From NCBI RefSeq assembly GCF_010894405.1, contig NZ_JAAIYA010000008.1, positions 1 to 64,000 of the forward strand: a stretch of DNA of 64,000 bases. The letters are read 5' to 3'. Origin of the DNA: Pyxidicoccus caerfyrddinensis (lineage in GTDB: Bacteria; Myxococcota; Myxococcia; Myxococcales; Myxococcaceae). Numbering within the stretch: the first letter of the stretch is position 1; each line of letters starts with the position of its first letter. Below, piece after piece: positions 8,297 through 17,369 of the stretch. The position numbers were made by a program, and so were the translations under genes. Below the pieces are notes generated by a model, which was not told where the DNA came from, searched no databases, and saw only the letters and a list, made by a program, of their open reading frames with translations.

Positions 8297-9064
8297 ATGC
8301 GGTGTCCGTCCATGTTCCGCCGTGCCGGTATCACGCTCGGCGTGTTGCTGCTGTGTCCCCTCTCCGCGCTCGCGCTCGAGTGCGAGCTCGTCAATATCGA
8401 CAAAGGCTCCCAGCGTCTCGACCTGGTCGCATCGGTGTGCGAGGGATTGCAGGACTCGAAGTCGTGGTGGCTCTACGCAGGAGAGGAACCGCGGGGTGAC
8501 ACGGCCGTGCCCGTGAAGATGCTCCGGAAGATCTGCAAGCAAGAGGGCCAGGTCGTAGGGCTCTATGCCCTCCTGAACGAGCGCAGCATCTCCACACTGG
8601 AGCTCATCTGCGTGGCCCCTGCCTTCCGGCAGGAAGGCAAGGGACTGGAGCTGCTCAACCAGGCCGCCAGCGACGTGAAGACCGGCAAGCTGCAGTGGGT
8701 CTCGCAGTCGGACCCGGCGACCCAGTCCTTCTACAAGGGACTCAAGGTGAGCTGCGAGGAGGAGGAACTGGGCCCGGCGACGAACCGCGGCACCGGCGAG
8801 CGCTACCTCCGGTTCACCACGAGGGTAAAGCCCGGTCAGCCCATCGAGCGCAAACCGCGGCTCTGGTACAAGAACTACCGGGGCCAGTACCTGAAGGTCC
8901 GCTACGACTGCTCCGCGCTCGCCGCCTTCGAGGCCATCTACGAGGACGAAGCCATCCAGGAGATGCTCAAGGCACGTGAGCTCATCTCCCAGGCGGAGCC
9001 ACCGCCCGGCGCGGTGAAGGAGACCATCATGTTCGAGCAGCTCGCGCGGGCAGAGGACTTCTGA
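8297..9064 (+). CDS. Exported GNAT-like protein of unknown function
   Basis: A 255-residue protein. ATG 8297 is preceded by AGGGAGG at seven bases, and a signal peptide (MFRRAGITLGVLLLCPLSA) ends near residue 27. Residues 86-152 look like the core of a GNAT acetyltransferase: GLYALLNERSISTLELI, then VAPAFRQEGKG matching the acetyl-CoA loop (V-x-P-x-x-R-x-x-G-x-G), then SDPATQSFYKGLKV matching the last conserved block. The mature protein has several cysteines. Acetyl-CoA is not expected outside the cytoplasm, so the fold may have been reused or the N-terminus may be a membrane anchor. The C-terminal 90 residues were not recognised. It converges on the LysM gene, with a shared terminator between them. 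Confidence 0.7.
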   Translation: MRCPSMFRRAGITLGVLLLCPLSALALECELVNIDKGSQRLDLVASVCEGLQDSKSWWLYAGEEPRGDTAVPVKMLRKICKQEGQVVGLYALLNERSISTLELICVAPAFRQEGKGLELLNQAASDVKTGKLQWVSQSDPATQSFYKGLKVSCEEEELGPATNRGTGERYLRFTTRVKPGQPIERKPRLWYKNYRGQYLKVRYDCSALAAFEAIYEDEAIQEMLKARELISQAEPPPGAVKETIMFEQLARAEDF

Positions 9065-9098
9065 GGAGTGTCGCTGCGCCCAGGTGCGGACACGACAA

Positions 9099-9125
9099 CG
9101 CCCCCGGTCGACAGCCCCGGGGGCG
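9099..9125. terminator. Bidirectional terminator between convergent genes
   Basis: CGCCCCCGG (9099-9107) and CCGGGGGCG (9117-9125) make a perfect nine-pair GC stem with a nine-base loop. It sits midway between the stop codons of the GNAT-like gene (plus) and the LysM gene (minus). Confidence 0.7.
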
Positions 9126-9159
9126 CAGCTTGCGACGGTGCTCCGCCGTGCGGCGGGAG

Positions 9160-9822
9160 CTACATCGTCGGCATGAAGATCTTCAGCCCGGTGCGGCCAC
9201 CGGCGCCCAGCGTGTTGCGCTCGATGAAGTCGCTCACGGACGAGCGGCCGTCGCCGGTGGTGATGGCGGTGTGGCCGTACTTGCTGCCCGCCGCCGTGGA
9301 GGTCTTCTCCCACGTGAGGACGAGGCCCGGAATCTTCAGCGCCTCCTCGAGCGACATGTTGACCTGCTTGAACTTGTCGCGCGGCAGGTTGTTGTCAATC
9401 TGGTTGCCGTTGCCCCACACCTTGAAGCCGAAGGCGTTCTGGATGGCCTTGCTCACGCCCGTGGCGCACAGGCCCTGGCTGTTGTAGCCGCCAATGCTCA
9501 TCGCCGCCGCGCGGCCCGCCTCCGCGAGCTTGCGCATCGCGGGCGTCGCCTTGCCCGGAGCCGAGGCGCCGCTGCTGCCCTCGGTCTTCCCGCCGCCCTT
9601 CGTGCCGCCGGAGCTCTTCGTGCCACCGGAGCTCTTCGTGCCGCCCTTGGTGCCCTCGAAGCTGTCCTTCCCGGTGTGGCCGGGAATGCGCAGGGTCTTC
9701 CCCGCGATGATGAGGTTCGGGTTGGAAATGTTGTTGGCCTTCGCCAGGGCCGAGACGCTGGTCTTGAAGCGGGTGGCGAGGGCCGAGAGGGTGTCGCCGG
9801 AGCGGATGCGGTAGGTGGACAT
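9160..9822 (-). CDS. LysM protein with a CHAP-like C-terminal domain
   Basis: A 220-residue protein. I choose ATG 9822, which has AGGAGA six bases upstream and starts right at the LysM fold; in-frame upstream codons lack a ribosome site. Residues 3-48 are one LysM domain (YRIRSGDTLSALATRFK, ANNISNPNLIIAGKTLRIPG), which binds peptidoglycan. A Gly/Thr/Lys/Ser linker (57-92) contains a short tandem repeat (GTKSSG). Residues 95-220 resemble a CHAP amidase/endopeptidase, with Cys119 in SQGLCATGVS and His184 in YGHTAITTGDG as the likely catalytic pair. No signal peptide is visible, so export would need another route, or the protein may be released by lysis. Alternative: a structural peptidoglycan-binding protein. 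Confidence 0.8.
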   Translation of the reverse strand: MSTYRIRSGDTLSALATRFKTSVSALAKANNISNPNLIIAGKTLRIPGHTGKDSFEGTKGGTKSSGGTKSSGGTKGGGKTEGSSGASAPGKATPAMRKLAEAGRAAAMSIGGYNSQGLCATGVSKAIQNAFGFKVWGNGNQIDNNLPRDKFKQVNMSLEEALKIPGLVLTWEKTSTAAGSKYGHTAITTGDGRSSVSDFIERNTLGAGGRTGLKIFMPTM

Positions 9823-9945
9823 GGAATCTCCTGGAGCGATTGTCGCCACGTCCCTCCCGGAGTTGCGCCCGAATTTCCCAAGCTCTTGGAATTCACCCGA
9901 TTTCATGGGTTCGGGCTGGATAATCCCGAGCAAAATCAGGGACAT

Positions 9946-9975
9946 GGGCGGCGGGTGGGGATGACCCCGCCGCCC
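9946..9975 (-). terminator. Terminator of the BNR/PKD gene
   Basis: GGGCGGCGGG (9946-9955) and CCCGCCGCCC (9966-9975) form a perfect ten-pair stem with a ten-base loop, 12 bases past the stop codon of the BNR/PKD gene. No T-run follows. Confidence 0.6.
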
Positions 9976-9987
9976 GTGCCTCCGGAA

Positions 9988-12822
9988 CTACGGCTTGCTG
10001 ATGTAGAGGTCGTACGCGCCGACGCCCGAGTAGTTCACCACGCGGAAGCGGTAGTACGCGGCCGTGCCCGGGTAGGAGATGTTCTCCACCGCGGTGGAGC
10101 TCTCGCTCGCGGCCACCTGCACCCAGGCGGCGCCGTCCCAGCGGTCCAGGTACAGGTCGAAGTCCGTGCCGCTCGGGCCCGTGAGGCAGGCGGCGTGCGT
10201 GCCGCTCACGGTGCTCTGGTAGTAGGTGCCGCCGGGGTGGATCTGCGTCTGCCCGTTCGCACCGCTGAACGTGCCCGTGTAGCGCGTGCCGGGGCAGGTG
10301 GAGCCGGTGCTCACCGTCACGTTCTGCGTCGCGGTGCCGGTGGCGCCCGCGTTGTCCGTCACCGTCAGCTGCACCGCGTACGTGCCCGCGGCGGTGTACG
10401 TCTTGCTCGGGCTGGTCGCGCTCGACGTCGTGCCGTCACCGAAGGCCCAGCTGCGCGAGGCGATGGTGCCATCCGCGTCCGTCGACGTGTCGCTGAAGGT
10501 GGCCGTCAGGGCGCTCGTGGTGAAGTTGAAGTTGGCCACCGGAGACTGGTTGGCCGCGCCGCCCGTCAGGTCCACCTTCCACGCGCCACGGCCGTAGGTG
10601 CCGGCCACGAGGACGTGCGGCACGTCATCCACTTCCAGGTCGGTGACGACCAGGCCCAGCGGCAGGCCGGCGGAGAACGGCACGAAGTTGTCGCCGCCGT
10701 CGGTGCTCTCGTACACGCCGACGTCGGTGGCCACGAAGACGCGGTTGGTGTCCACCGGGTCGATGGCCACGCTGTTGGCCGGCACGTTGGGCAGACCCGC
10801 GCCCACGGCGGACCACGTCGTGCCGCCGGTGGTCGAGCGGAACAGCTTGTTGCCGCCGAAGGCCGCGCGGGTGACGAACACGCGCAGCCGGTTGTTCGGC
10901 GTCATCGCCACGTCGGACACGGTGCCGCCCGGGTAGTTTCCGGTGACGTTGGTCCACGTCACGCTCGCGGCCGCCGCGTCCACGGTGGAATGGATGGTGC
11001 CGCTGGACGTGCCGACGTACGTGGGGATGGTGGTGCCCGTCAGCATCGGTGTGATGACCGCCGCGCGGGCACCCAGGTTCGCGGAGATGGCCGTCCACGT
11101 CATGGGGTTCGTGGAGGTGGTGCCGCGATACACGATGTCACTGGCCACGAAGATGCGGTTGCTGGCCACCGCCAGCGGGGTGACCCAGGGGAAGTTCGCG
11201 GAGGCGGTGATGCCCGTCGTCGCCAGCTTGCTGAAGCTGTTGGGAGTCCCGCCCGTGGTGGAGCGGTAGACGCTGGGCAGGTTGCTGGAGGGGTAGCTCG
11301 TCTGGAACACGTTGTTCGTGTTGGTGGGGTCCACGGCGTTCATGAAGCCGTCGCCGCTGACGAAGGTCAGGTCCCACACGGGGCTCGTGGTGCGCCGCGA
11401 GGACGAGTTGTCCTGCGCACCGCCGAAGACGGTGTCCGCGTTGGAGGGGTGCACCGCCAGGTCGTAGAACTGCGTCACGTTCAGGTTCGAGTTCATGTTG
11501 ACGAAGCTCGTGCCACCGTTGTCCGTGCGCCACAGGCCGCCGTCGCTGCCAATCCAGAAGCGGCTGCCGTTGGTGCGCGAGTACAGGACCACGTGGATGT
11601 CCTGGTGCACCGTCTGGCCGGAGCCCCACGTCGTGGTGAGGTAGGTGAACGTCGTGCCGCCGTCGGTCGAGCGCGCCGGGCGGATGGCGCCGACCAGCAC
11701 CTGATTCACGTCCGTGGGGTGCACGGAGATGGCCTGGTTGTAGGTGCACTGGCCCTCGCACGCGCCGCTGGTGCGCAGCGTCCAGCTCGCCGCCCCGTCC
11801 ATGGAGCGGTAGACCTGTCCGCCCTGCAGCACGTAGAGCACCTGCGCGTCGCTCGGCGCCATGGACAGACGCATGCGGCTGCCCGAGGGCGTCATGCCGC
11901 TGCTGGAGTTCGTCCACGTGGCACCGCCGTCGGTGGACTTGTACACGCCCTGGCCGGGGACGCTCGCGTACGCCGTCGCGCTGCCCGGGGCGAAGACGAT
12001 GTCCTCCACGTTGAAGCTGAGCACGCGCGTCCACGTGGCGCCGCGGTCCGCGGACCGGAACATCCCGGGCCCCGTCGGAGAGGTGGACCCGGTGCAGCTG
12101 CCGGCGCCGCCCGCGAGCACCACGTTGGTATTCGTCGGCTGCACGGCCACGGCGTTGACGATGGACAGCGGCATCGCGGTGGCGCCGGAGCCGTTCTTCG
12201 CGGTCCACGTCGTGCCGCCGTCCGTGCTCAGGAAGACGCCCTGGCCGAAGTAGCCCGCGCACCCGCCGCCGTTCTTGTCACCCGTACCCACCCACACGTT
12301 GTTGGGCGTGGCCGGCTCCACGTGGATGGCGCCGATGGGCAGCGTGCCCACGGAGTCGAACAGCGGCGTCCAGCTGGTGCCCGCGTTCGTGGTCTTCCAC
12401 ACGCCGCCCGCGGCGCTCCCGAAGTAGACGGTGTTCTCGTCCGTCGGGTGCGGGACGACGGCATTCACCCGGCCCGAGACGCGGCCCATGGTCCACGAGC
12501 CCATGCTCATGGCCGACGGGCCCATGGACGTCCACACCTCACCGGCGAGGGTGAGCTGGTTCTCTCGCGTGCGCCGCTGCTGGCGCAGGTCGTTGACGGC
12601 CCTGGCGCGCTCGGACCGCGGGTTGGCGCGCACCTTGTCCAGGCCGCGCGACTCCATGAACCAGCGCTTGCGCTCTTCAATCTCCCGCGTCTCGTCCCGG
12701 GGACCGCGGCGCGACTCCTCCCGCTCCTCTTCTTCCCGCTCCTGCGCCCAGGCACTGTTCCCCAGCATCGACAGCGCGAGCGCAAAGAACGCGCCCCGCC
12801 GTGCAGACGGCTTCAGCTTCAT
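9988..12822 (-). CDS. Secreted BNR/sortilin-like beta-propeller protein with PKD and C-terminal PPC-type domains
   Basis: A 944-residue protein. ATG 12822 has AGGAGAGG upstream and starts a clean signal peptide (MKLKPSARRGAFFALALSML) ending near WAQ (about residue 27). A charged Glu/Arg-rich stretch follows. Residues 90-755 carry many Asp-box repeats of the type STDGGTTWT, SADRGATWT and STDGGATWTN. This is the pattern of GH74-like, sortilin-like or exo-sialidase-like seven-bladed propellers, probably two of them. Residues 758-838 are a PKD domain (SWAFGDGTTSSATSPSKTY). Residues 843-944 resemble a pre-peptidase C-terminal domain (GPSGTDFDLYLDRWDG). It is probably an extracellular glycan- or protein-binding or hydrolytic protein. 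No catalytic Asp pair could be assigned. A hairpin terminator follows the stop codon. Confidence 0.88.
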   Translation of the reverse strand: MKLKPSARRGAFFALALSMLGNSAWAQEREEEEREESRRGPRDETREIEERKRWFMESRGLDKVRANPRSERARAVNDLRQQRRTRENQLTLAGEVWTSMGPSAMSMGSWTMGRVSGRVNAVVPHPTDENTVYFGSAAGGVWKTTNAGTSWTPLFDSVGTLPIGAIHVEPATPNNVWVGTGDKNGGGCAGYFGQGVFLSTDGGTTWTAKNGSGATAMPLSIVNAVAVQPTNTNVVLAGGAGSCTGSTSPTGPGMFRSADRGATWTRVLSFNVEDIVFAPGSATAYASVPGQGVYKSTDGGATWTNSSSGMTPSGSRMRLSMAPSDAQVLYVLQGGQVYRSMDGAASWTLRTSGACEGQCTYNQAISVHPTDVNQVLVGAIRPARSTDGGTTFTYLTTTWGSGQTVHQDIHVVLYSRTNGSRFWIGSDGGLWRTDNGGTSFVNMNSNLNVTQFYDLAVHPSNADTVFGGAQDNSSSRRTTSPVWDLTFVSGDGFMNAVDPTNTNNVFQTSYPSSNLPSVYRSTTGGTPNSFSKLATTGITASANFPWVTPLAVASNRIFVASDIVYRGTTSTNPMTWTAISANLGARAAVITPMLTGTTIPTYVGTSSGTIHSTVDAAAASVTWTNVTGNYPGGTVSDVAMTPNNRLRVFVTRAAFGGNKLFRSTTGGTTWSAVGAGLPNVPANSVAIDPVDTNRVFVATDVGVYESTDGGDNFVPFSAGLPLGLVVTDLEVDDVPHVLVAGTYGRGAWKVDLTGGAANQSPVANFNFTTSALTATFSDTSTDADGTIASRSWAFGDGTTSSATSPSKTYTAAGTYAVQLTVTDNAGATGTATQNVTVSTGSTCPGTRYTGTFSGANGQTQIHPGGTYYQSTVSGTHAACLTGPSGTDFDLYLDRWDGAAWVQVAASESSTAVENISYPGTAAYYRFRVVNYSGVGAYDLYISKP

Positions 12823-13144
12823 CGGGTCCCCTCTCCTGCTTCGGCCACGCATCCAAGGGACGCGCGGCGCGGCAAACCGGGCACGGCCCCCGCATTCAGG
12901 GAGGAAGCTCGGGCAGAGGGAGTCGCGACCGGGACACGCACCGTAGCGCCCGGCCCTGCGTCGCAAGGAAGGGAAATCGCCCGCCGCGAGGCGTCACATG
13001 CACGGCGGCTTCTGTCATCGGCGGAGAAGTGCACCCTGCTTCCGCTGGGGCGCGGGAGACACCGTCCGGCCGGAGCTGGAGCACCTGGAACCGCTCACCT
13101 GGTCATTCGTGTCCCGGCGGCGCGTACAGCGCGGCGAGTCCTGA
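12823..13144. other. Intergenic region upstream of the BNR/PKD gene
   Basis: Gap of 322 bases between the end of the Hsp70 operon and the BNR/PKD gene, both on the minus strand. It must hold the promoter of the latter and its ribosome site. I could not pick out a convincing -35/-10 pair, hairpin terminator or small gene. Confidence 0.5.
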
Positions 13145-14914
13145 CTACTGTTGCCTCCCCGCCGCCACCTTCCAGGCGTGCAGGCTGTAGTCGTACTGCA
13201 GCTGGCCGTAACCCTCTTCCGACAGCAACTGGTGCGCCTTCGAGCCACTGTAGTCCGAGTACGAGTGCTCGCGCCTGGGCGTGACGACGGTGCCCAGCAG
13301 CATGCGGAAGCCCAGGCCCACCAGACCGGCCAGCAGCACGCCCCAGAGCAACCCCCCACTCCCCGCGAAGAGGACGACGGCCAGGGCGAAGGTCACGGCC
13401 GCCGCCCCCACGGCCCAATTGCCCATCGACGCCAGGTAGTCGTGCAGCTTCGCGCAAGAGGCGCACCGCAGGATGGGAAGGCTGCGGATCCGGTAATGGA
13501 CGGTGGTGCTGTTGAAGCCGTGCGAGCGCCCCGTCTCCACGCGCCCGGAGAGCATGGCGGCGTACTCGAAGTCCTGCTCGCGCTTCCGGCAGTAGTGGCA
13601 GAGCTCGTCCTTGCGCCCCTCCAGCCGTGAGCGGAAGGCGGCGATGCGCTCCTTCACTGACTCGGAGTTGGCCACCCGCCGTGCCTCCGCGAGGACCGCG
13701 TTCACCGCGCCAATCCCCGTCAGCGGGAAGTCCAGCGTCCGCACCCGGTCGAAGGCACGCAGCACCGCCTCGTCGATGAGCACCGCCAGCCCGAGCAGCT
13801 GCTTCGAGTCGATCTCCCGCCAGCTCGCGTTGAGCGCGTCCAGGCGGTCCAGGTAGAGCGAGACGTCGTTCAGGTGCACCGGATGGGACTCGTCCACCAG
13901 CGTGTCGAGCTGCGCCAGCTCCGCGCGGAACAGCGAGCGCAGCGGCCGGAATGCCAGCGTCCACACCTGCGGCTCCAACCCGCTCCCGGAGGCGATGCGG
14001 GACAGCGCGCGCGCCTCGTCGGCGAAGCCGCCCATCAGCCGCTGCTTCATCTCCCCCACCACCAGGTCCGCCAGCCGGGTGCGCAGCGCGGCGATGAGCG
14101 GCTCGCAGTCATCCGCGCTCACCAGGTCGTCCCCAAGCCGGGTGATCTGATACCCGAGGAACGTGGGGAACCACGAGTCCTGCAGCAACGCCGACCAGCG
14201 GGCGAGCGCCTCGGTGAGCTCGGCCTGCCACGCGGCCCCCTTGCCGTCCGCGCCGAACAGCGCGTGCGGATCCACCACCACCCGGAGCCCCTCGCGCTGC
14301 TCCCAGGAGAGCACCGGGCCCCCGCCGGCACGTGCACCGCCGTCCTCGGAGGAGGGCCCCAGCCCGTACATGGCGGAGAAGGCCAGCACGAGCCGCAGGT
14401 TCGCCTGGTTGGCGCGGTGGGCCAGCAGCTTCACGAGCCGCTCCGTCACCGCCTTCATGTCCGCTGCACCCTCGTCGGGCACCTCGGGCACCAGGGCCTG
14501 CAGGTCCTCGTCGCGCAGCGAGCGGTAGGCTGCGAGCGCGACCGGGTCCGGCCCGGTGAGGGCGCGCTTCAGCTCCTCGCCCCTGGGGTCGAGGCCGAAG
14601 TCGAACCAGAGGAGCTGCTCGGAGAGCCGGCGCAGCGGCTCCTCCATCTTCTGGGCGGCCTGCTGGACTTCCAGCTCGTCGGCGCCAGAGAGCCACGGCA
14701 GGGCCGAGGCCTCGGCGGGGGGCAGGCCAGCACGGGCGCGGGTGAGGAGCTTCTCCGCGCGCCACAGGGCCTTGCTGGCCTCCACGTCCACGGGCACGCC
14801 GAGCACGCGGAAGGGGTTGAGCCGGAACTGGTTGACTCCCACCGAGCGCGCGAGCGCGCGGGAATCGCCAGCATCGGAAGAGGGCAGCGCTGCTGCGGCC
14901 GGGCTCTGGGTCAT
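13145..14914 (-). CDS. J-like, zinc-finger, membrane-anchored protein (last gene of the Hsp70 operon)
   Basis: A 589-residue protein starting at ATG 14914, seven bases after the upstream Hsp70 stop. Residues 31-60 (NPFRVLGVPVDVEASKALWR) look like the first helices of a J domain or the related N-terminal module of Hsp70-linked proteins, but no HPD tripeptide is present. A long helical middle follows. Near residues 435 and 480 are two Cys pairs (CHYC and CASC) that would form one zinc site. Right after them are two membrane segments (WAVGAAAVTFALAVVLFAG and LLWGVLLAGLVGLGFRMLLG), then a short C-terminal tail. It probably recruits an operon Hsp70 to the inner membrane. The function is inferred from context; the family was not recognised. 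Confidence 0.75.
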   Translation of the reverse strand: MTQSPAAAALPSSDAGDSRALARSVGVNQFRLNPFRVLGVPVDVEASKALWRAEKLLTRARAGLPPAEASALPWLSGADELEVQQAAQKMEEPLRRLSEQLLWFDFGLDPRGEELKRALTGPDPVALAAYRSLRDEDLQALVPEVPDEGAADMKAVTERLVKLLAHRANQANLRLVLAFSAMYGLGPSSEDGGARAGGGPVLSWEQREGLRVVVDPHALFGADGKGAAWQAELTEALARWSALLQDSWFPTFLGYQITRLGDDLVSADDCEPLIAALRTRLADLVVGEMKQRLMGGFADEARALSRIASGSGLEPQVWTLAFRPLRSLFRAELAQLDTLVDESHPVHLNDVSLYLDRLDALNASWREIDSKQLLGLAVLIDEAVLRAFDRVRTLDFPLTGIGAVNAVLAEARRVANSESVKERIAAFRSRLEGRKDELCHYCRKREQDFEYAAMLSGRVETGRSHGFNSTTVHYRIRSLPILRCASCAKLHDYLASMGNWAVGAAAVTFALAVVLFAGSGGLLWGVLLAGLVGLGFRMLLGTVVTPRREHSYSDYSGSKAHQLLSEEGYGQLQYDYSLHAWKVAAGRQQ

Positions 14915-14921
14915 GGCTGGC

Positions 14922-17357
14922 TCACTTCACGTGGGAGATGATGGAGGAGCCCACCTGCTCCTGCTCGGGCAACATGGCCATGAGCTCCCGGCACACCGCC
15001 GCGAGTATGTCGTAGTCCTGTTTCTTGATGGCCGTCGACCCGCGCACGAGCGCATCCCTCGCGCGCGACAGCAGGTCCAGCTCCTGCATCCGCCCGGCCA
15101 GGTGGTTGAACAGGCCAATCCAGAAGTCCGGCGTGCGCTGCGCCACGCGGAAGTAGAGCGCCCGGAGGTCCTCCACCTTCGCCTCGGCCAGCTCCATGTC
15201 GCCCTGCTGCATCGCCCGGGCGAACTCGTCCCCGAGCGCGCGCACCTGCGCCTTGTCCGCCTTGTCACCCTCCTTGGCAATCAGCTCGGAGACCGCGGCC
15301 AGGAGCTGCTGGAAGCGGCCCTCCAGGGCCCTGCCACGCGTCACCGTCTCGGTCTGGTCGAGCTCCTCGGACATGAGGCGCACCATCGAGTCGGCGAGGT
15401 CGATGGAGTCACGGTCTCCCTCCTCGATGAGCGCCTCCACCTCCTGGACCCGCTGGTCCGCCGGCGCGGAATCCCCGCCCTCCAGCTCGGCGGCGAGCTG
15501 CTCCAGCCGGGCGAGCCGCTCCTTCTGCGCCCCCAGCCCCTTGCTCACCTCGGTGGCCTGCTTGGTCTCCATCCGGAACATCACCACGTCGTCGAACCAC
15601 TGGTCGAGCAGCGGCACATAGGCGCGGCCGGTCGTCTGCGAGGACTCGTCGATGGAGAGCGTCACCTCCACCTCGGTGCCCGCCGGCAGGTCCCTGCCAA
15701 TCTTGTCGGCGACGATGCGCAGGATGCCAATCACCTTGTTGCGGTCGGCCTGGCCGCTCTCCCCCTGGAGGAGCGGGATGTTGACGGCCTCGCCCGACTG
15801 GCCACGGCGCAGGGCGATGGTGGTCGCGTGCGTCACCGTGTTGCGCGCCGGCAGCGTGGCGCCCTTGCGCAGGTACCAGGACACCGCGTTGCCCGCGAGC
15901 ATCACCCCCACCGACTGCGACAGCGGCGGCTTCGCCACGGAGAAGCCGTGCAGGAGCGTGAGGCGGGACGGCTCGGCGGCCAGCACCTCTCCTCCCGCGC
16001 TGCGCAGCTCCAGCGCGAAGACGTTGAGGCTGTTGGGGTTGAGCGCGAGCTCCAGCGCGAAGCGGCCCTGCGCGTCCACCCGGGCGGGCGCGGAGGTGAA
16101 GCCGCCGCCCTCACGGACGGCCGTCACCGCGACGCCCGCGGGCAGCCTCGCGGGGTCCACCCGGCCCACCACCAGCGGCTCCGGGTCCGTCGTCATCGGC
16201 TCGAACTCGAGCTGCAGCTCCACCGCGGGCACGCTCCCCGCCCGGGCCGAGCGCAGGTTCGCCGGCAGCTTCTGCGTGGAGGCGAAGATGGCGGCACCGG
16301 TGGCCACCATCGTCATCGGGTCGCCGGCGTGCCTCGCCTCCAACTGCAGCTCCTCCTGGATGAGCTTCGGCACGCACGGCGTGAGCGTGGGGCCGCCCAC
16401 CAGCACCAGGCCCTTCAGCTCCTTCGCGCCGAGCCGGTTGCGCGCCAGCAGCCGCTTGCACAGCGCGGTGGTGCGCCGGACGGTGGAACCAATTAGCGAC
16501 TCCAGCTCGCCGCGGTCCAGCGGGAAGGACACGCCCGCCCAGGCTCCGCCCACCTGGGCGAGCTGGTCCACGCGGAACTCGGCCTGGTCCTGCTTCGACA
16601 GGAGGATGCGCACCCGCTCGGCCTCGGCCTTCAGGCGGGAGAAGGCTCCCGAGAGGGCCTCGTCCGAGCGCTTGAACCCGCCCAGCCGCCCCTCCTCGCG
16701 CACGCGGTCCGCGGCCCGGCGGGCCACCACGCGGTCGAAGTCGCGGCCACCGAGGTGGTTGTCGCCGTCATGGTCCAGCACCTGCAGCCGCCCGCCGCGC
16801 GAGCGGACCAGGGACACGTCGAAGGTGCCGCCTCCCAGGTCGTAGACGAGCCAGTACCCCTCACGCACCTCGCCCGCGCCGGAGTGGGCAATGGCCGCGG
16901 CGATGGGCTCCTGCAGCAGGGGCGCGTGCTGGATGCCCGCGAGCTGGGCCGCCCGGCGGGTGGCCTCCGACTGCGGGAGCTGGAACATGGCGGGGATGGT
17001 GATGACGGCGGCGCGGGGGGCCTCCTCCTCGCGGGCGGCCCAGCCGATGAGCTCGCGCAGCACCTCGGCGGACATCTCCTCCGGGGACAGGCGCCTGCCG
17101 GACGCGGGGAAGGTGCGCGTCTCCTCGGTGCCCATCAGCCGCTTGAACTCGATGGCCGCGTTCTGGGGGTCTGCCTGCGCGGCGTCATGTGCCGCCGCGC
17201 CCACGCGGAGCGTGCCTTCCGCGGGGACGTAGAGGGCGGAGGGCAGGAGCACCCCACCGTGCGGCCCCTGGAGCAGGCGGGTACTGCTCCCGTCCTGCCG
17301 GGCGATGGCCGAGTTGGTGGTGCCCAGGTCGATGCCGTAGTCGAGGGTCGTTCGCAT
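14922..17357 (-). CDS. Divergent Hsp70-family ATPase with an inserted domain
   Basis: An 811-residue protein. ATG 17357 has GGAG seven bases upstream; a GTG just before it is possible. The nucleotide-binding domain (1-365) keeps the Hsp70 signatures: GIDLGTTNSAIA (8-19), LQEPIAAAIAHSG (148-160), VYDLGGGTFDVSLVR (171-185) and LVLVGGPTLTP (318-328). Where DnaK has a short hydrophobic linker, residues 375-470 form an extra beta-rich segment (Ig-like in look). The substrate-binding beta domain then starts near 480 (SVGVMLAGNAVSWYLRKG, NIPLLQGE). The C-terminus (610-811) is a long helical or coiled region, longer than a normal lid. It is clearly not housekeeping DnaK. It probably works with the two J-like proteins and the other Hsp70 of the same operon. 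Confidence 0.88.
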   Translation of the reverse strand: MRTTLDYGIDLGTTNSAIARQDGSSTRLLQGPHGGVLLPSALYVPAEGTLRVGAAAHDAAQADPQNAAIEFKRLMGTEETRTFPASGRRLSPEEMSAEVLRELIGWAAREEEAPRAAVITIPAMFQLPQSEATRRAAQLAGIQHAPLLQEPIAAAIAHSGAGEVREGYWLVYDLGGGTFDVSLVRSRGGRLQVLDHDGDNHLGGRDFDRVVARRAADRVREEGRLGGFKRSDEALSGAFSRLKAEAERVRILLSKQDQAEFRVDQLAQVGGAWAGVSFPLDRGELESLIGSTVRRTTALCKRLLARNRLGAKELKGLVLVGGPTLTPCVPKLIQEELQLEARHAGDPMTMVATGAAIFASTQKLPANLRSARAGSVPAVELQLEFEPMTTDPEPLVVGRVDPARLPAGVAVTAVREGGGFTSAPARVDAQGRFALELALNPNSLNVFALELRSAGGEVLAAEPSRLTLLHGFSVAKPPLSQSVGVMLAGNAVSWYLRKGATLPARNTVTHATTIALRRGQSGEAVNIPLLQGESGQADRNKVIGILRIVADKIGRDLPAGTEVEVTLSIDESSQTTGRAYVPLLDQWFDDVVMFRMETKQATEVSKGLGAQKERLARLEQLAAELEGGDSAPADQRVQEVEALIEEGDRDSIDLADSMVRLMSEELDQTETVTRGRALEGRFQQLLAAVSELIAKEGDKADKAQVRALGDEFARAMQQGDMELAEAKVEDLRALYFRVAQRTPDFWIGLFNHLAGRMQELDLLSRARDALVRGSTAIKKQDYDILAAVCRELMAMLPEQEQVGSSIISHVK

Positions 17358-17369
17358 CACGAGCTCCGC

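Noticed and set aside
9130-13284. 1384-codon plus-strand open frame over the LysM and BNR/PKD genes
   Set aside because: Spans two real genes and intergenic DNA, with Arg/Ala/His-rich composition and no motif or ribosome site.
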